In this document: piece after piece, positions 16,864 through 25,215 of the stretch | Numbering within the stretch: position 1 is the stretch's first letter | How the letters are laid out: each line of letters opens with the position of its first letter | NCBI RefSeq assembly: GCF_027912675.1 | Contig: NZ_CP115757.1 | Span: forward strand, 2,291,001 to 2,355,000 | Direction of reading: 5' to 3' | From: Paracoccus sp. SCSIO 75233 | GTDB lineage: Bacteria; Pseudomonadota; Alphaproteobacteria; Rhodobacterales; Rhodobacteraceae | DNA length: 64,000 nt | Position numbers and translations under genes: made by a program | Notes under the pieces: generated by a model | Database searches by the model: none | Told to the model about the DNA's origin: nothing | What the model saw: only the letters and a program-made list of their open reading frames with translations

Positions 16864-18060
16864 ATGAGAAAGATGAAGAAACCAAGATTGCCCGCTGGCA
16901 TTGAGCAAACCGACGAACGCTGCCAGATTGCAGACTCCGTCCGCCGTATCTGCGACAAATTTGATGATGACTGGTGGCTGGAAAAGGAGCGGAGGGCAGA
17001 GTTCCCGCACGAATTTCATCAAGCCATGGCCGAGGCTGGCTGGCTCGGAATCACCATGCCTGAGACATATGGCGGCGCGAACCTCGGGGTGACCGACGCG
17101 GCGCTTCTGATGCAACTGATTGGCAATTCGGCGGGAGCGATGGCTGCCTGCTCGTCGATCCATATTAACCTCTTCGGTCCGCATGCCATGGTTAGGCACG
17201 GCACCAAAGAGCAAAAGGATCGCATGATCCCGCCGCTGGTTACGGGAAAGCATATCGCTTGTTTTGGCGTGACCGAACCGGATGCCGGGCTCGACACTAC
17301 GCACATCACAACCCGGGCCGTCAAGAACCGCGATCACTACATCGTAAATGGCCAGAAGGTCTGGACCTCAACCGCGCAGCAGGCACATAAAATACTGTTG
17401 CTGACACGCACCACGCCCATTGAGGAGTGCAAGCGTCCGATCGACGGTATGACTCTCTTCTACACGGACCTCGACCGTTCTAGGATTAAGGTCACTCCGA
17501 TTGAAAAGATGGGCCGTGCGGCGGTGAATTCGAATTCGATTTTCATCGAGGACCTGAAGGTTCCGGAAGAGGACCGGATCGGCGACGAGGGCGCGGGCTT
17601 CAAACTGCTGCTCGATAGCCTGAACCCCGAGCGTGTTTTGGTCGCCGCGGAGGCGATAGGCGTCGGTCGCCGGGCGCTGGAAAAGGCCGCTGACTACGCT
17701 AACGAACGTGTCGTGTTCGGCCGTCCCATTGGGCAGAACCAGTCGATCCAGCACCCGCTGGCGCAAAGCTGGATGGCGCTGGAGGCCGCCGATCTGATGG
17801 TCTGGCATGCAGCGCGTCTTTATGACACCGGTCAGTCCTGTGGGGCCGAGGCAAATAGCGCGAAATTCCTCGCCGCCGATGCTGCGTTCGATGCCTGTGA
17901 CCGCGCGGTGCGCACCCATGGCGGCTTTGGCTACGCCAAGGAATACCACGTGGAACGTTATATGCGTGAAATCATGCTACCGCGCATAGCCCCGGTGACA
18001 CGTGAACTCATCATGTCATTCATAGCGGAGCGCGTGCTTGAATTGCCCAAATCCTATTGA
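16864..18060 (+). CDS. Acyl-CoA dehydrogenase
   Basis: FAD enzyme of 398 aa that makes the alpha,beta double bond in an acyl-CoA and gives electrons to ETF. It has the three-domain ACAD layout: N-terminal helices (about 1-130), the mid beta domain with CFGVTEPDAGLDTTHITTRA (about 136-155) and KVWTSTAQQAHKILLLTRT, and C-terminal helices with ERVLVAAEAIGVGRRALEKA. RTHGGFGYAKEYHVERYMRE is the FAD-binding C-terminal segment. A glutamate in LNPERV is at the position used as base by the isovaleryl/long-chain types, while the C-terminal loop has GYAKEYHVER. Acyl specificity is unknown. It follows the lyase by 35 bp. The first ATG at 16864 is used; a second lies three codons later. Confidence 0.9.
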   Translation: MRKMKKPRLPAGIEQTDERCQIADSVRRICDKFDDDWWLEKERRAEFPHEFHQAMAEAGWLGITMPETYGGANLGVTDAALLMQLIGNSAGAMAACSSIHINLFGPHAMVRHGTKEQKDRMIPPLVTGKHIACFGVTEPDAGLDTTHITTRAVKNRDHYIVNGQKVWTSTAQQAHKILLLTRTTPIEECKRPIDGMTLFYTDLDRSRIKVTPIEKMGRAAVNSNSIFIEDLKVPEEDRIGDEGAGFKLLLDSLNPERVLVAAEAIGVGRRALEKAADYANERVVFGRPIGQNQSIQHPLAQSWMALEAADLMVWHAARLYDTGQSCGAEANSAKFLAADAAFDACDRAVRTHGGFGYAKEYHVERYMREIMLPRIAPVTRELIMSFIAERVLELPKSY

Positions 18061-18068
18061 GGCCCGTA

Positions 18069-18800
18069 ATGAAACTGGATGGCAAGTCAGCGCTGATTAC
18101 CGGAGCTTCGTCGGGCCTTGGCGCCCATTTTGCGAGGGTTTTGGCCATGCAAGGAGCGCATGTAACCTGTGTCGCCCGCCGTGTCGAGCGCTTGGAGGTG
18201 CTGGTCACCGAAATCGGTGCCCGTGCCCGCGCCGTGGCGCTGGACGTGACCGACCCGGGCAGCGTGGCGGCAGCCTTCGAGGGCCGCGCCTATGACATCG
18301 TGATCAACAACGCCGGCGTCACCCATGACGGCCCGGCGCTGACGACCACCGAGGACAACTGGTCCTGGGTCATCAACACCGACCTGAACGGCGTCTTCCG
18401 CGTGGCCCAGGGCGCGGCGAAGTCCCTTGTGGCCGCCGAGAAGGGCGGCAGCATCATCAACATCGCCTCGATCCTGGGCCTGCGCGTGGCGGGGAACCTC
18501 TCGGCCTATGCCACGGCAAAGGCAGGCGTGGTGCAGATGACGAAGAGCCTCGCGCTCGAATGGGCCCGCCACGGCATCCGCGTCAACGCGCTTTGCCCGG
18601 GCTACATCGAAACCGACCTCAACCGCGATTTCTTCGCCTCCGACGCCGGCAAATCCCTCATCAAACGCGTCCCCCAACGCCGCCTAGGCCAGATGTCCGA
18701 CCTCGACGGCCCCCTCCTGCTGCTCGCATCCGACGACAGCAGCTTCATGACCGGAGCAGAGATTGTCGTCGACGGCGGGCATCTCGTCTCTTCGCTGTAG
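18069..18800 (+). CDS. SDR-family oxidoreductase (LvaD-like position)
   Basis: Classical short-chain dehydrogenase of 243 aa with cofactor motif TGASSGLG (about 13-20), NNAG (about 83-86), and catalytic S in INIASILGLRVAG and YxxxK in LSAYATAKAGVVQM. It ends IVVDGGHLVSSL. The ATG at 18069 is preferred over an in-frame TTG at 18057 that overlaps the upstream stop. It lies directly before the ACAD10/11-like dehydrogenase and the phosphotransferase-like kinase. In the Pseudomonas levulinate cluster an SDR (LvaD) is adjacent to the corresponding pair, so it may oxidise a hydroxyacyl-CoA formed by hydration. From about base 18230 the sequence becomes richer in GC and in C-ending codons than the gene's own start. 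Confidence 0.87.
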   Translation: MKLDGKSALITGASSGLGAHFARVLAMQGAHVTCVARRVERLEVLVTEIGARARAVALDVTDPGSVAAAFEGRAYDIVINNAGVTHDGPALTTTEDNWSWVINTDLNGVFRVAQGAAKSLVAAEKGGSIINIASILGLRVAGNLSAYATAKAGVVQMTKSLALEWARHGIRVNALCPGYIETDLNRDFFASDAGKSLIKRVPQRRLGQMSDLDGPLLLLASDDSSFMTGAEIVVDGGHLVSSL

Positions 18801-18810
18801 GAAAGTACCC

Positions 18811-20019
18811 ATGGATTTCACCATCTCACCCGAGGTCGAGGATTACCGCGCGAGGATTGCGAAGTTCGTCGAACGCGAACTGCTGCCGCTGGAAGAGGAC
18901 CGGTCTAACTACGACCCGCACGAGAACATCAGGACGGATGTCCTGAATACCATGCGCGCGCGGGCGAAGGCCGAGGGGCTCTGGTGCCTGCAACTGAAGA
19001 AGAAAACCGGCGGGCAGGGGCTGAACAAGGTCGGCATGGCCGTCTGCTACGAAGAGATGAACCGCTCGATTTTCGGGCCCGTCGTCTTCAACGCGGCAGC
19101 CCCCGACGACGGTAACATGCAGGTGCTCGAGAAGGTCGGGACCGCGGCGCAGAAGGAGGAATGGCTCCAGCCCATCGTGCGCGGTGACGTTCAATCAGCC
19201 TTCGTGATGACCGAGCCGGCGCCGGGCTCGGGCTCGGATCCGGGCGGCATGATGCTGACCAAGGCCGAGAAGAAGAATGACCGCTACATCATCCGCGGCC
19301 GCAAGTGGTTCATCACCGGGGCCGAGGACAGCGATCATTTCATCCTCATCGCCCGCACCTCCGACGACCCGCGCAAAGGCCTTTCGGCCTTCCTGCACCG
19401 CCGCGACACACCGGGCTTCCGCATCGAACGGCGCATCCCAATCATGGGCCCGGAAGAACATGGCGGTCACTGCGAGGTGGTCTACGAGGACGTGGAGATC
19501 CCCGCCGAGAACCTGCTGATGGAAGAGGGTGACGGCCTCAAGCTGACCCAGATCCGTCTCGGGCCCGCGCGGCTGACCCATTGCATGCGCTGGCTGGGCC
19601 TGTCGAAGCGCTGTGTCGAGGTGGCCAGCGAATATGCCCATAACCGCTTTGCCTTCGGCGAGCGCCTGTCGCAGCGCGAGAGCGTTCAGATGATGATGGG
19701 CGATCTGGCGATGCAGATCGAGGTCGGGCGCATGTTAGTGGCCAAGGCGGCCTGGGAGCTGGACCAGGGCAGTTTCGCACGCAAGGAGGTCTCGATGGCC
19801 AAGGTCCACGTGGCGAATCTTCTGCACAAGGCCGCCGATACCGCGATCCAGATCAACGGCGCGCGCGGCTATTCGAAGGACACGCCGCTTGAGTGGATCT
19901 ACCGTTATGCCCGCCAGGCGCGGCTGGTCGACGGGGCCGACGAGGTCCACAAGATGTTGCTGCACCGCAACATGGAAGCCGAAGGCCGCGACTTCTGGAA
20001 GTGGGGCGTGGGCGTATGA
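18811..20019 (+). CDS. ACAD10/11-like acyl-CoA dehydrogenase (LvaC-like)
   Basis: 402-aa acyl-CoA dehydrogenase-fold protein of the ACAD10/ACAD11 clade. Diagnostic stretches are AAPDDGNMQVLEKVGT (about 91-106), FVMTEPAPGSGSDP (about 131-144), EEHGGHCEVVYEDVEIP, and above all RLGPARLTHCMRWLGLSKRC (about 249-268), plus the C-terminal DGADEVHKMLLHRN. In this clade the position holding the catalytic Glu of ordinary dehydrogenases is altered. Characterised relatives (LvaC, human ACAD11) remove a 4-phosphate from a 4-phosphoacyl-CoA to give an enoyl-CoA. The kinase gene that would make that intermediate follows with a 4-base overlap, the same pairing that is fused in human ACAD11. The assignment to this chemistry is inferred from residues and context. 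Confidence 0.85.
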   Translation: MDFTISPEVEDYRARIAKFVERELLPLEEDRSNYDPHENIRTDVLNTMRARAKAEGLWCLQLKKKTGGQGLNKVGMAVCYEEMNRSIFGPVVFNAAAPDDGNMQVLEKVGTAAQKEEWLQPIVRGDVQSAFVMTEPAPGSGSDPGGMMLTKAEKKNDRYIIRGRKWFITGAEDSDHFILIARTSDDPRKGLSAFLHRRDTPGFRIERRIPIMGPEEHGGHCEVVYEDVEIPAENLLMEEGDGLKLTQIRLGPARLTHCMRWLGLSKRCVEVASEYAHNRFAFGERLSQRESVQMMMGDLAMQIEVGRMLVAKAAWELDQGSFARKEVSMAKVHVANLLHKAADTAIQINGARGYSKDTPLEWIYRYARQARLVDGADEVHKMLLHRNMEAEGRDFWKWGVGV

Positions 20020-21044
20020 CTGTAACGACCACTGGCATGGCTGATTTCGATACGTCGGCGCTGGCGGCCTACCTTCGGCAGACCTTTGGTGCGACAGAGA
20101 CCATCAAGCTGGACCGGATAGCCGGCGGACAGTCCAACCCGACCTATTTCCTGACGTTCGGCGATCAGCGGCTGGTCTTGCGCAAGCAACCCAACGGTCC
20201 GATCCTGAAAGGCGCGCATGCCATCGACCGGGAATATCGCGTGCTCCGCGCGCTGCATCCGGCCGGCGTTCCTGTGGCAGAGCCCGTCCTGTTTCACGAA
20301 GACCGCGATGTCGTCGGCACGCCGTTCTACCTGATGAAGCGTGTCGAGGGCCGGGTCTTTGCAGACGGTGCGTTGAAGGATGCAGACCCGTCCGAACGGT
20401 ATGCAATGTGGATGGGGCTTGCCGATGCGATGGCCACTATGCACTCCGTACGGCCAGAGGAGGCGGGCCTGGGAGATTTCGGTCGTCCGGGTAACTACTT
20501 TGACCGCCAGGTCTCGCGCTGGCTGAGGCAATGGCGCGAGAGCCAGAGCGGCCCGATCCCCGAGCTCGACGCGCTGGCCGACTGGCTGCTGGCAAACCAG
20601 CCCGAAGATGACGGACGGGTCAGCCTGGCGCACGGTGACTATCGTATGGGCAACGTGATCTTTCACCCGATCGGGCCCCGGGTCGCGGCGATCCTTGATT
20701 GGGAACTGTCCACGCTTGGGCATCCTCTTGCCGATCTTGGTTACTGCTGCATGGCCTGGCACACGTCGCCGGAGGAATACGGCGGCCTCCTCGGCCTCAA
20801 CCTGGCGGCCAATGGCCTGCCAACGGAAGAAGAATTCGTAGCCCGCTACATGGCGGCAAATCCCGGCATGGCACCGCTGACCAAATTCCATAAGGCCTTT
20901 GCCCTGTTCCGGTTCTCAGTGATCTGGGTTGGCATCGCCGACCGCGTCCGAACCGGAACAGCCGCAAGCGCCGACCGGGCAGACCCACTGCATCTGGCCC
21001 GTCGGTTTGCGGTACGGGGGAACGAGGTCACCAGGGAAGTGTAA
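20016..21044 (+). CDS. Aminoglycoside-phosphotransferase-family kinase (LvaA/ACAD11-N-like)
   Basis: 342-aa kinase-fold protein matching the N-terminal domain of ACAD10/11 rather than drug-resistance enzymes. Visible motifs: IAGGQSNPTYFLTFGDQRLV (about 27-46, glycine-rich loop and the following strand), VLRKQPNGPILKGAHAIDRE with the ATP-binding Lys, VSLAHGDYRMGNVIFHP (about 205-221, catalytic HGDxxxxN) and VAAILDWELSTLGHPLADLG (about 226-245, DWE metal-binding motif). All catalytic residues are intact. Relatives phosphorylate the 4-hydroxyl of 4-hydroxyacyl-CoA. It starts at the ATGA overlapping the dehydrogenase stop, so the two subunits of the proposed kinase-lyase pair are made together. 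It is the last gene of this operon; the next element is an IS256 scrap. Confidence 0.87.
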   Translation: MTVTTTGMADFDTSALAAYLRQTFGATETIKLDRIAGGQSNPTYFLTFGDQRLVLRKQPNGPILKGAHAIDREYRVLRALHPAGVPVAEPVLFHEDRDVVGTPFYLMKRVEGRVFADGALKDADPSERYAMWMGLADAMATMHSVRPEEAGLGDFGRPGNYFDRQVSRWLRQWRESQSGPIPELDALADWLLANQPEDDGRVSLAHGDYRMGNVIFHPIGPRVAAILDWELSTLGHPLADLGYCCMAWHTSPEEYGGLLGLNLAANGLPTEEEFVARYMAANPGMAPLTKFHKAFALFRFSVIWVGIADRVRTGTAASADRADPLHLARRFAVRGNEVTREV

Positions 21045-21205
21045 GACTGCGGACGTCTATAGGCGTGGCCTTACCCGGCTCGGTTGATGCGACCCCTACA
21101 AGCGAGTTGCGAGAGGTGCCGATGGCGGCACGCATACCCCCAGGATGATGACTCATTTGGGCATTCTGCCCCCTGTCAGTTCAGCAAACTCCCCGGCAGC
21201 ATCGT

Positions 21206-21381
21206 CCGAAACTGCGCAGCACGAACCCGATCAAGCGCTTCAATAAGGAGGTCAAGCTCGAGCGCCGCGCCGGCGTTGTCGGGACCTTTCCGAACAAGGC
21301 TTCATGCTTCTGATCGGCGCCGTGCTGTTCGAACAAAATGACGAGAGGCAGACCGCAAGCCGCGACATGATGGTCGGGGGC
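21206..21381 (+). pseudogene. IS256-family transposase, C-terminal remnant with frameshift
   Basis: Translation gives PKLRSTNPIKRFNKEVKLER and then VVGTFPNKAS, the conserved C-terminal block of one IS256 subgroup (STNPLERLNKE...VVGIFPN). After KAS a stop appears in frame; the continuation LIGAVLFEQNDE is found in another frame, so at least one frameshift is present. The rest of the transposase and both IS ends are missing. It fills most of the 368 bp between the kinase operon and the convergent lactonase-like gene; the flanking bases 21045-21205 and 21382-21412 show nothing else. Confidence 0.75.
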
Positions 21382-21412
21382 TTTGCCCCGGGGCAAGCTC
21401 TCCCGGCGCGAT

Positions 21413-22213
21413 TCAGGGGGTTCCGGGCGCATGATCCAGGCGTACAATCCAGTCCTTGGTCAGGGGTGAAAGCGCCGGATATCGAACGGAAACCAAGGGA
21501 TCATGACCAGGTATGATATGATCGAAACTATCGGCCAACCGTTTGACAGATTCGTAGCCTTCCAATGCATCCGAAACCGAATCCAGATACGGAAATACGC
21601 GGCGATCTTCGAGATGTGCGTAGAAATGAGCTACGTCTGACGCAATAATAACATTGCCCCTCTTCGTCTTCACGCGAACAGATTGCAGGCCCCTAGAGTG
21701 ACCGCCCATATGATGCAACGTAATTCCTGGGAACAACTCGGTGTCCCCGTCATGGAAACGGACCGAGCCTGCATAGACACGTCGAACCATGTTTACGACA
21801 TCTTCAGCGTCATATGGCAGATTTAACGCCCTGTGGCACATACAGCGCCCGGTTGCGAAGGCCATTTCGCTATCTTGCAAGTGGAAGCAGGCGTTCGGAA
21901 ACAGGCCATCATTGCCGGCATGGTCGTAATGCATATGACTTATTATCACATCGGTAACGGCATTCCGGTCGATTCCCAGCGCCTCGAGCCCTTCCGCAAC
22001 CGGTCGCGAAATTTTTCGCTTTCGCTTTCGCGCCGACACCTCATCGAAACCCGTATCGACTACGATCGTTCGTGACGAATTGCACAGTATCCAGATATAG
22101 TAGCTAATCGGGATGGGCTGGTCATGCGGATCTCCCCCTATGAACACTTCGGCACCGTTCCGATCTCCTTCAGCGTACCGAACGGCGAACGCCTCATAAA
22201 CATCATCACTCAT
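21413..22213 (-). CDS. MBL-fold hydrolase, N-acyl homoserine lactonase-like
   Basis: 266-aa metallo-beta-lactamase-fold protein of the lactonase (AttM/AiiA-like) subgroup. The zinc motif is VIISHMHYDHAGN (HxHxDH, about residues 89-101). Later ligands are in LHHMGGHSRG (about 156-165), NVIIASDVAHF (Asp, about 177-187) and FDHIIPGHDP (about 233-242). These are all seven metal-binding residues expected for a dinuclear site. The start MSDDVYEAFAVRYAEGDRNG at 22213 is chosen because the family's N-terminus begins there. It may open a lactone substrate to a hydroxy acid, which would suit the neighbouring kinase/dehydrogenase pair; quorum quenching is an alternative. It is followed at 149 bp by livK on the same strand, upstream in transcription. 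Confidence 0.82.
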   Translation of the reverse strand: MSDDVYEAFAVRYAEGDRNGAEVFIGGDPHDQPIPISYYIWILCNSSRTIVVDTGFDEVSARKRKRKISRPVAEGLEALGIDRNAVTDVIISHMHYDHAGNDGLFPNACFHLQDSEMAFATGRCMCHRALNLPYDAEDVVNMVRRVYAGSVRFHDGDTELFPGITLHHMGGHSRGLQSVRVKTKRGNVIIASDVAHFYAHLEDRRVFPYLDSVSDALEGYESVKRLADSFDHIIPGHDPLVSVRYPALSPLTKDWIVRLDHAPGTP

Positions 22214-22362
22214 TGTGGCTCTCCGGTTCGCCTGTAAATTTGGCAGTGATCTGATTTGGCGTTGCCCCTTCACGTTCAGGAAAGGACGATGCCGAGGTGC
22301 AAGTATCTGAACAGCGCAAAGTTAGCGCCGTGGACAACAGGGGTTCAGCGAACTCCTCAAAG

Positions 22363-23583
22363 TCAAAACTTTGGCGCTGTCACAGCAAGCGACTCTGGGA
22401 ATACGGCCTGCGGCACCCCGTCAATCCACTGGACAATAACGACGCTGGCATCGATCCGCCGACCGGCTTCATCGAAAGCAAGTTCACCACCCGGATAGTA
22501 TTTTGCCGGTCCACCCCGGAGATTTCTCAGCGCTTCCGCGACGGCTTCCCTGCTAGGTTCATCCGCTTCTTCAATAGCTTGCTTTAAAAGAAACATATCG
22601 CCGTAGGTCGATATGGCGTTTTGAGTCATCCAAGGCTCGTTAAATTCGCTCGACATGCGTTCGACCAAATCCTCATGGCCTTTGAAACCAAAATTCCCGG
22701 CGGCGAAAATCACACCCTCAAGCCGCTCTGCTCCAACCGTGTCGATCATGTCGCGCTCACCGATCGTCGAGCCGAATGAAACGATGGGAATATCAACACG
22801 AAGTTCTTTCATCTTTTCGAGAACCAGCTTGATATCTGAAACCACGGTTGGAAGAAGGAAAATGACGTCAGGTTTTCGGGCACGCAATTTTTGAATCAAC
22901 GAAGTGGCATCTACCAATGGTGGAGTGAAAACCTCGCCAACGCTCAGCTCTAGATTATTGGCGGCCAGCAAGCCCCCGGTTGTCATGGCATCGTACAAGG
23001 ACGAGGATGCTGCCGTGTTATCGCTGATAATGCCGACACTGGTAGGCCGTTTGCCGGTGGCTTCTTCAGCAAGGTCGAGCATGATCGGTATCGCAAGCCC
23101 TGCCTGCTTGTTTCCCGGAGCCGAGGTCTGAAAAACATATTCGAAACCGCGTTCCGTGATCAGATTGGAGTATGACAGCGTCAGGACCGGCAGTTTTGCA
23201 CGTTCGGTAACCTCTGTGACCGCAAGCGTGAACGATGACAGGTATGAGCCTGTTGCGGCCACGATATCGGGATAATCGGCAACCATTCTCTGGGCGGCGG
23301 CCTTTGCTTTGTCCGTGGAATCTCCCGTATCGATGACAACGAGGTCAAGCTGAGCGCCGCCCAGTGATTGGATGCCTCCGGCGGCATTGATATCCTCGAT
23401 GGCCATCTTTGCGCCCATTTCCATTAATTGGCCGAAGCGCGCATAGAGTCCGGACATTGGGGCGATAAGGCCAACACTGACTTTATCCTGCGCCTGGCCG
23501 GGGCTTGCCGGTAATAGCATCGCTGTACTCAGCGCTGCGACCGCCACCAACATTCTCATTTTTTGCAGCAGATTTCTCATCAT
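22363..23583 (-). CDS. ABC transporter substrate-binding protein, LivK-like
   Basis: Type I periplasmic binding protein of about 406 aa. It has an N-terminal Sec signal (MLVAVAALSTAMLLPASPGQAQ) that probably ends at AQA-like cleavage near residue 29. The mature protein begins DKVSVGLIAPMSGLYARFGQ, with GAKMAIEDINAAGGIQSLGG next, the standard opening of branched-chain amino acid/amide/urea-type receptors. Of two adjacent ATG codons, the one at 23583 has GGAGG six bases away. It belongs with livF directly upstream in the operon. Because it sits with a lactonase-like enzyme and 4-hydroxyacyl-CoA genes, the ligand may be an organic acid rather than leucine, but this cannot be seen. Confidence 0.87.
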   Translation of the reverse strand: MMRNLLQKMRMLVAVAALSTAMLLPASPGQAQDKVSVGLIAPMSGLYARFGQLMEMGAKMAIEDINAAGGIQSLGGAQLDLVVIDTGDSTDKAKAAAQRMVADYPDIVAATGSYLSSFTLAVTEVTERAKLPVLTLSYSNLITERGFEYVFQTSAPGNKQAGLAIPIMLDLAEEATGKRPTSVGIISDNTAASSSLYDAMTTGGLLAANNLELSVGEVFTPPLVDATSLIQKLRARKPDVIFLLPTVVSDIKLVLEKMKELRVDIPIVSFGSTIGERDMIDTVGAERLEGVIFAAGNFGFKGHEDLVERMSSEFNEPWMTQNAISTYGDMFLLKQAIEEADEPSREAVAEALRNLRGGPAKYYPGGELAFDEAGRRIDASVVIVQWIDGVPQAVFPESLAVTAPKF

Positions 23584-23626
23584 TAAACTCCTCCCTGTCT
23601 TTGAAATACTGGCAATCGGTAGCGCA

Positions 23627-24334
23627 TCACATGCCGAGATACGCCTCCCTGATGCGATCATCGGCCCGCAGCGCGCTATTGTCGCCCTGGAGAACAATTC
23701 GACCTGTTTCGAGCACATAGCCGTGGTCCGCGAACTCGAGCGCTTCGGCGACACGTTGCTCGACGAGCAGAATCGTGAGCCCCGTATCCCGGCGTATGTC
23801 CATGAGCTTATCGAAGATAAAATCGGCAACGGCAGGTGCAAGCCCCATGGACGGCTCGTCTAGCATCAGCAGCGAGGGGGACGAAGCCAGCCCACGACCA
23901 ATCGCCAACATCTGCTGCTCTCCGCCAGAGAGCGTTCCGGCCAATTGGGTCTGCCGCTGTTCCAGTACCGGGAACCATTCGAAAACCCTCTTTCTGTTCT
24001 GGTCCCAGTTCCTCTGGCCAGACTTCGGATAGGAGCCCAGCTCCAGGTTCTCCAGCACCGAGAGCGAAGGAAAGACCTGTCGGCCCTCCGGGACATGCGC
24101 GATTCCCGCTCGCGCGCGCTCGAAAGGTTCAAGCGCAAGCAGATCCTGGTCCAGGAACTCAATCGAGCCCGACATGGCCGTTACCGTGCCCGAGATTGTT
24201 TTGAAAAGAGTACTTTTGCCCGCACCGTTCGGCCCCACGATAGATACGAACTGGCCCTGCTCAACGGCTATGGTTATTTCCTTGAGCACCGGGGTTTCAG
24301 AGTACCCTGAAGTCAAGTTATTGATGTTGAGCAT
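23627..24334 (-). CDS. ABC transporter ATP-binding protein, LivF-like
   Basis: 235-aa ATPase. Walker A SIVGPNGAGKSTLFK is at about 31-45, the Q-loop region follows, and the signature LSGGEQQMLAIGRGLASSPS precedes Walker B LLMLDEPSMGLAP at about 155-167. LTILLVEQRVAEALEFADHG carries the switch His-equivalent region. The LivF-type ending YLGM is present. The start at 24334 overlaps the livG stop by 17 bases, the usual liv arrangement. All ATPase motifs are intact, but the partner ATPase LivG is reduced to a stub and no complete LivH/LivM permease remains in the window, so this transporter is probably dead unless permeases are supplied from elsewhere. Confidence 0.92.
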   Translation of the reverse strand: MLNINNLTSGYSETPVLKEITIAVEQGQFVSIVGPNGAGKSTLFKTISGTVTAMSGSIEFLDQDLLALEPFERARAGIAHVPEGRQVFPSLSVLENLELGSYPKSGQRNWDQNRKRVFEWFPVLEQRQTQLAGTLSGGEQQMLAIGRGLASSPSLLMLDEPSMGLAPAVADFIFDKLMDIRRDTGLTILLVEQRVAEALEFADHGYVLETGRIVLQGDNSALRADDRIREAYLGM

Positions 24335-24410
24335 GAGCCGTGCTCCATTTCTTGCCAAGATATGCTTCGATGACACGCGTGTCCTTGACGACATCCTGAG
24401 GTGGCGTCAG
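24318..24410 (-). pseudogene. LivG ATPase, C-terminal stub
   Basis: Only the last about 30 codons survive: LTPPQDVVKDTRVIEAYLGK, then KWSTAHAQHQ and TAA at 24318-24320. The sequence VIxAYLGK is the hallmark end of LivG. Upstream it meets DNA belonging to the IS6-type element; the exact border between 24400 and 24450 is not certain. The ABC core is gone. Confidence 0.8.
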
Positions 24411-24452
24411 ACGAATTCTAACCCGTCTCAAATTGCCGACCCAAGCCCATTC

Positions 24453-25159
24453 TTATCCCGCGCAAAGTTGACGCCACTCGGCAAGGGCGTCGGTTCGGCT
24501 CGTTTTGAAATGTTGGCGTTGCGTGAGGTGGCGATCGAGATTGAAATGGTTGCTTATATCAGCATGGACAGCGGCGAATTTCTGCAGGTTGCCCATGCTA
24601 CGAAAACCCATCATCGCCCGCTCTCGTCGCCGGAAGGGCTGATGCGAATTCTCGGCCCTGTTGTTCAGGTGCCGCCCCGTCATGTGCCGATCTGTTGCAC
24701 CGATCTCGCGCAAGGCAGCAGGGTAGGATCGCAGCAGATCCGTGACGATTTTTTCAGGTATGCCGTATCGCCTGATCATTTTCTTGAGAAATTTTAATGC
24801 CGCCTTCCGGTCCCGCCGTTTGCTGAGATACACATCAAGAACCTCACCCTCGTGATCGACGGCGCGCCACATATAATGCTGCACACCGTTGATCTTCACG
24901 AAGACCTCGTCCAGATGGCAACGCCACTGCGGTCCATTGTGAAACTGGGCAAGCCGTTTCCGGCGGATTTTGTGGGCGAAGACGGGGCCGAACCGTTGCC
25001 ACCAGAACCGGACGGTCTCGTGGCAGATGTCGATGCCGCGTTCATGCAGCAGATCCTCGACATTTCGAAGCGACAGCGGAAACCGGATTACATCATCACC
25101 GCGAGACGGATGATTTCGGGTGAGGTTTTAAAGTAGCGGAAGGGAGAAGTTTTCGGCAT
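24453..25159 (-). pseudogene. IS6-family transposase with a frameshift
   Basis: Starts MPKTSPFRYFKTSPEIIRLA at 25159, then hits TAA after AVMM. Loss of one base (the context should read TAT ATC) puts the rest in another frame: RFPLSLRNVEDLLHERGIDI, the DDE core with D in WRCHLDEVFVKINGVQHYMW, D in KIVTDLLRSYP and E in NNRAENSHQPFRRRERAM, ending ALAEWRQLCAG. With the base restored it would be about 235 aa, normal for IS6/IS26-like elements. The catalytic residues remain, so inactivation looks recent. I could not define its terminal repeats. It separates the livG stub from the urease operon. Confidence 0.85.
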
Positions 25160-25215
25160 ACCGCGAAGGTAGGGGGCAGGCGATCGCACGCAAGTTCGGT
25201 TCTCTTGACAGAGCC

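Noticed and set aside
20016..21044. Aminoglycoside resistance gene
   Set aside because: The sequence follows the ACAD10/11-type kinase domain and is coupled to an acyl-CoA dehydrogenase, so drug resistance is unlikely.
23627..24394. Longer LivF start at 24394
   Set aside because: The extra residues are antisense-like translation of the livG stub in another frame; the ATG at 24334 gives the normal LivF N-terminus.
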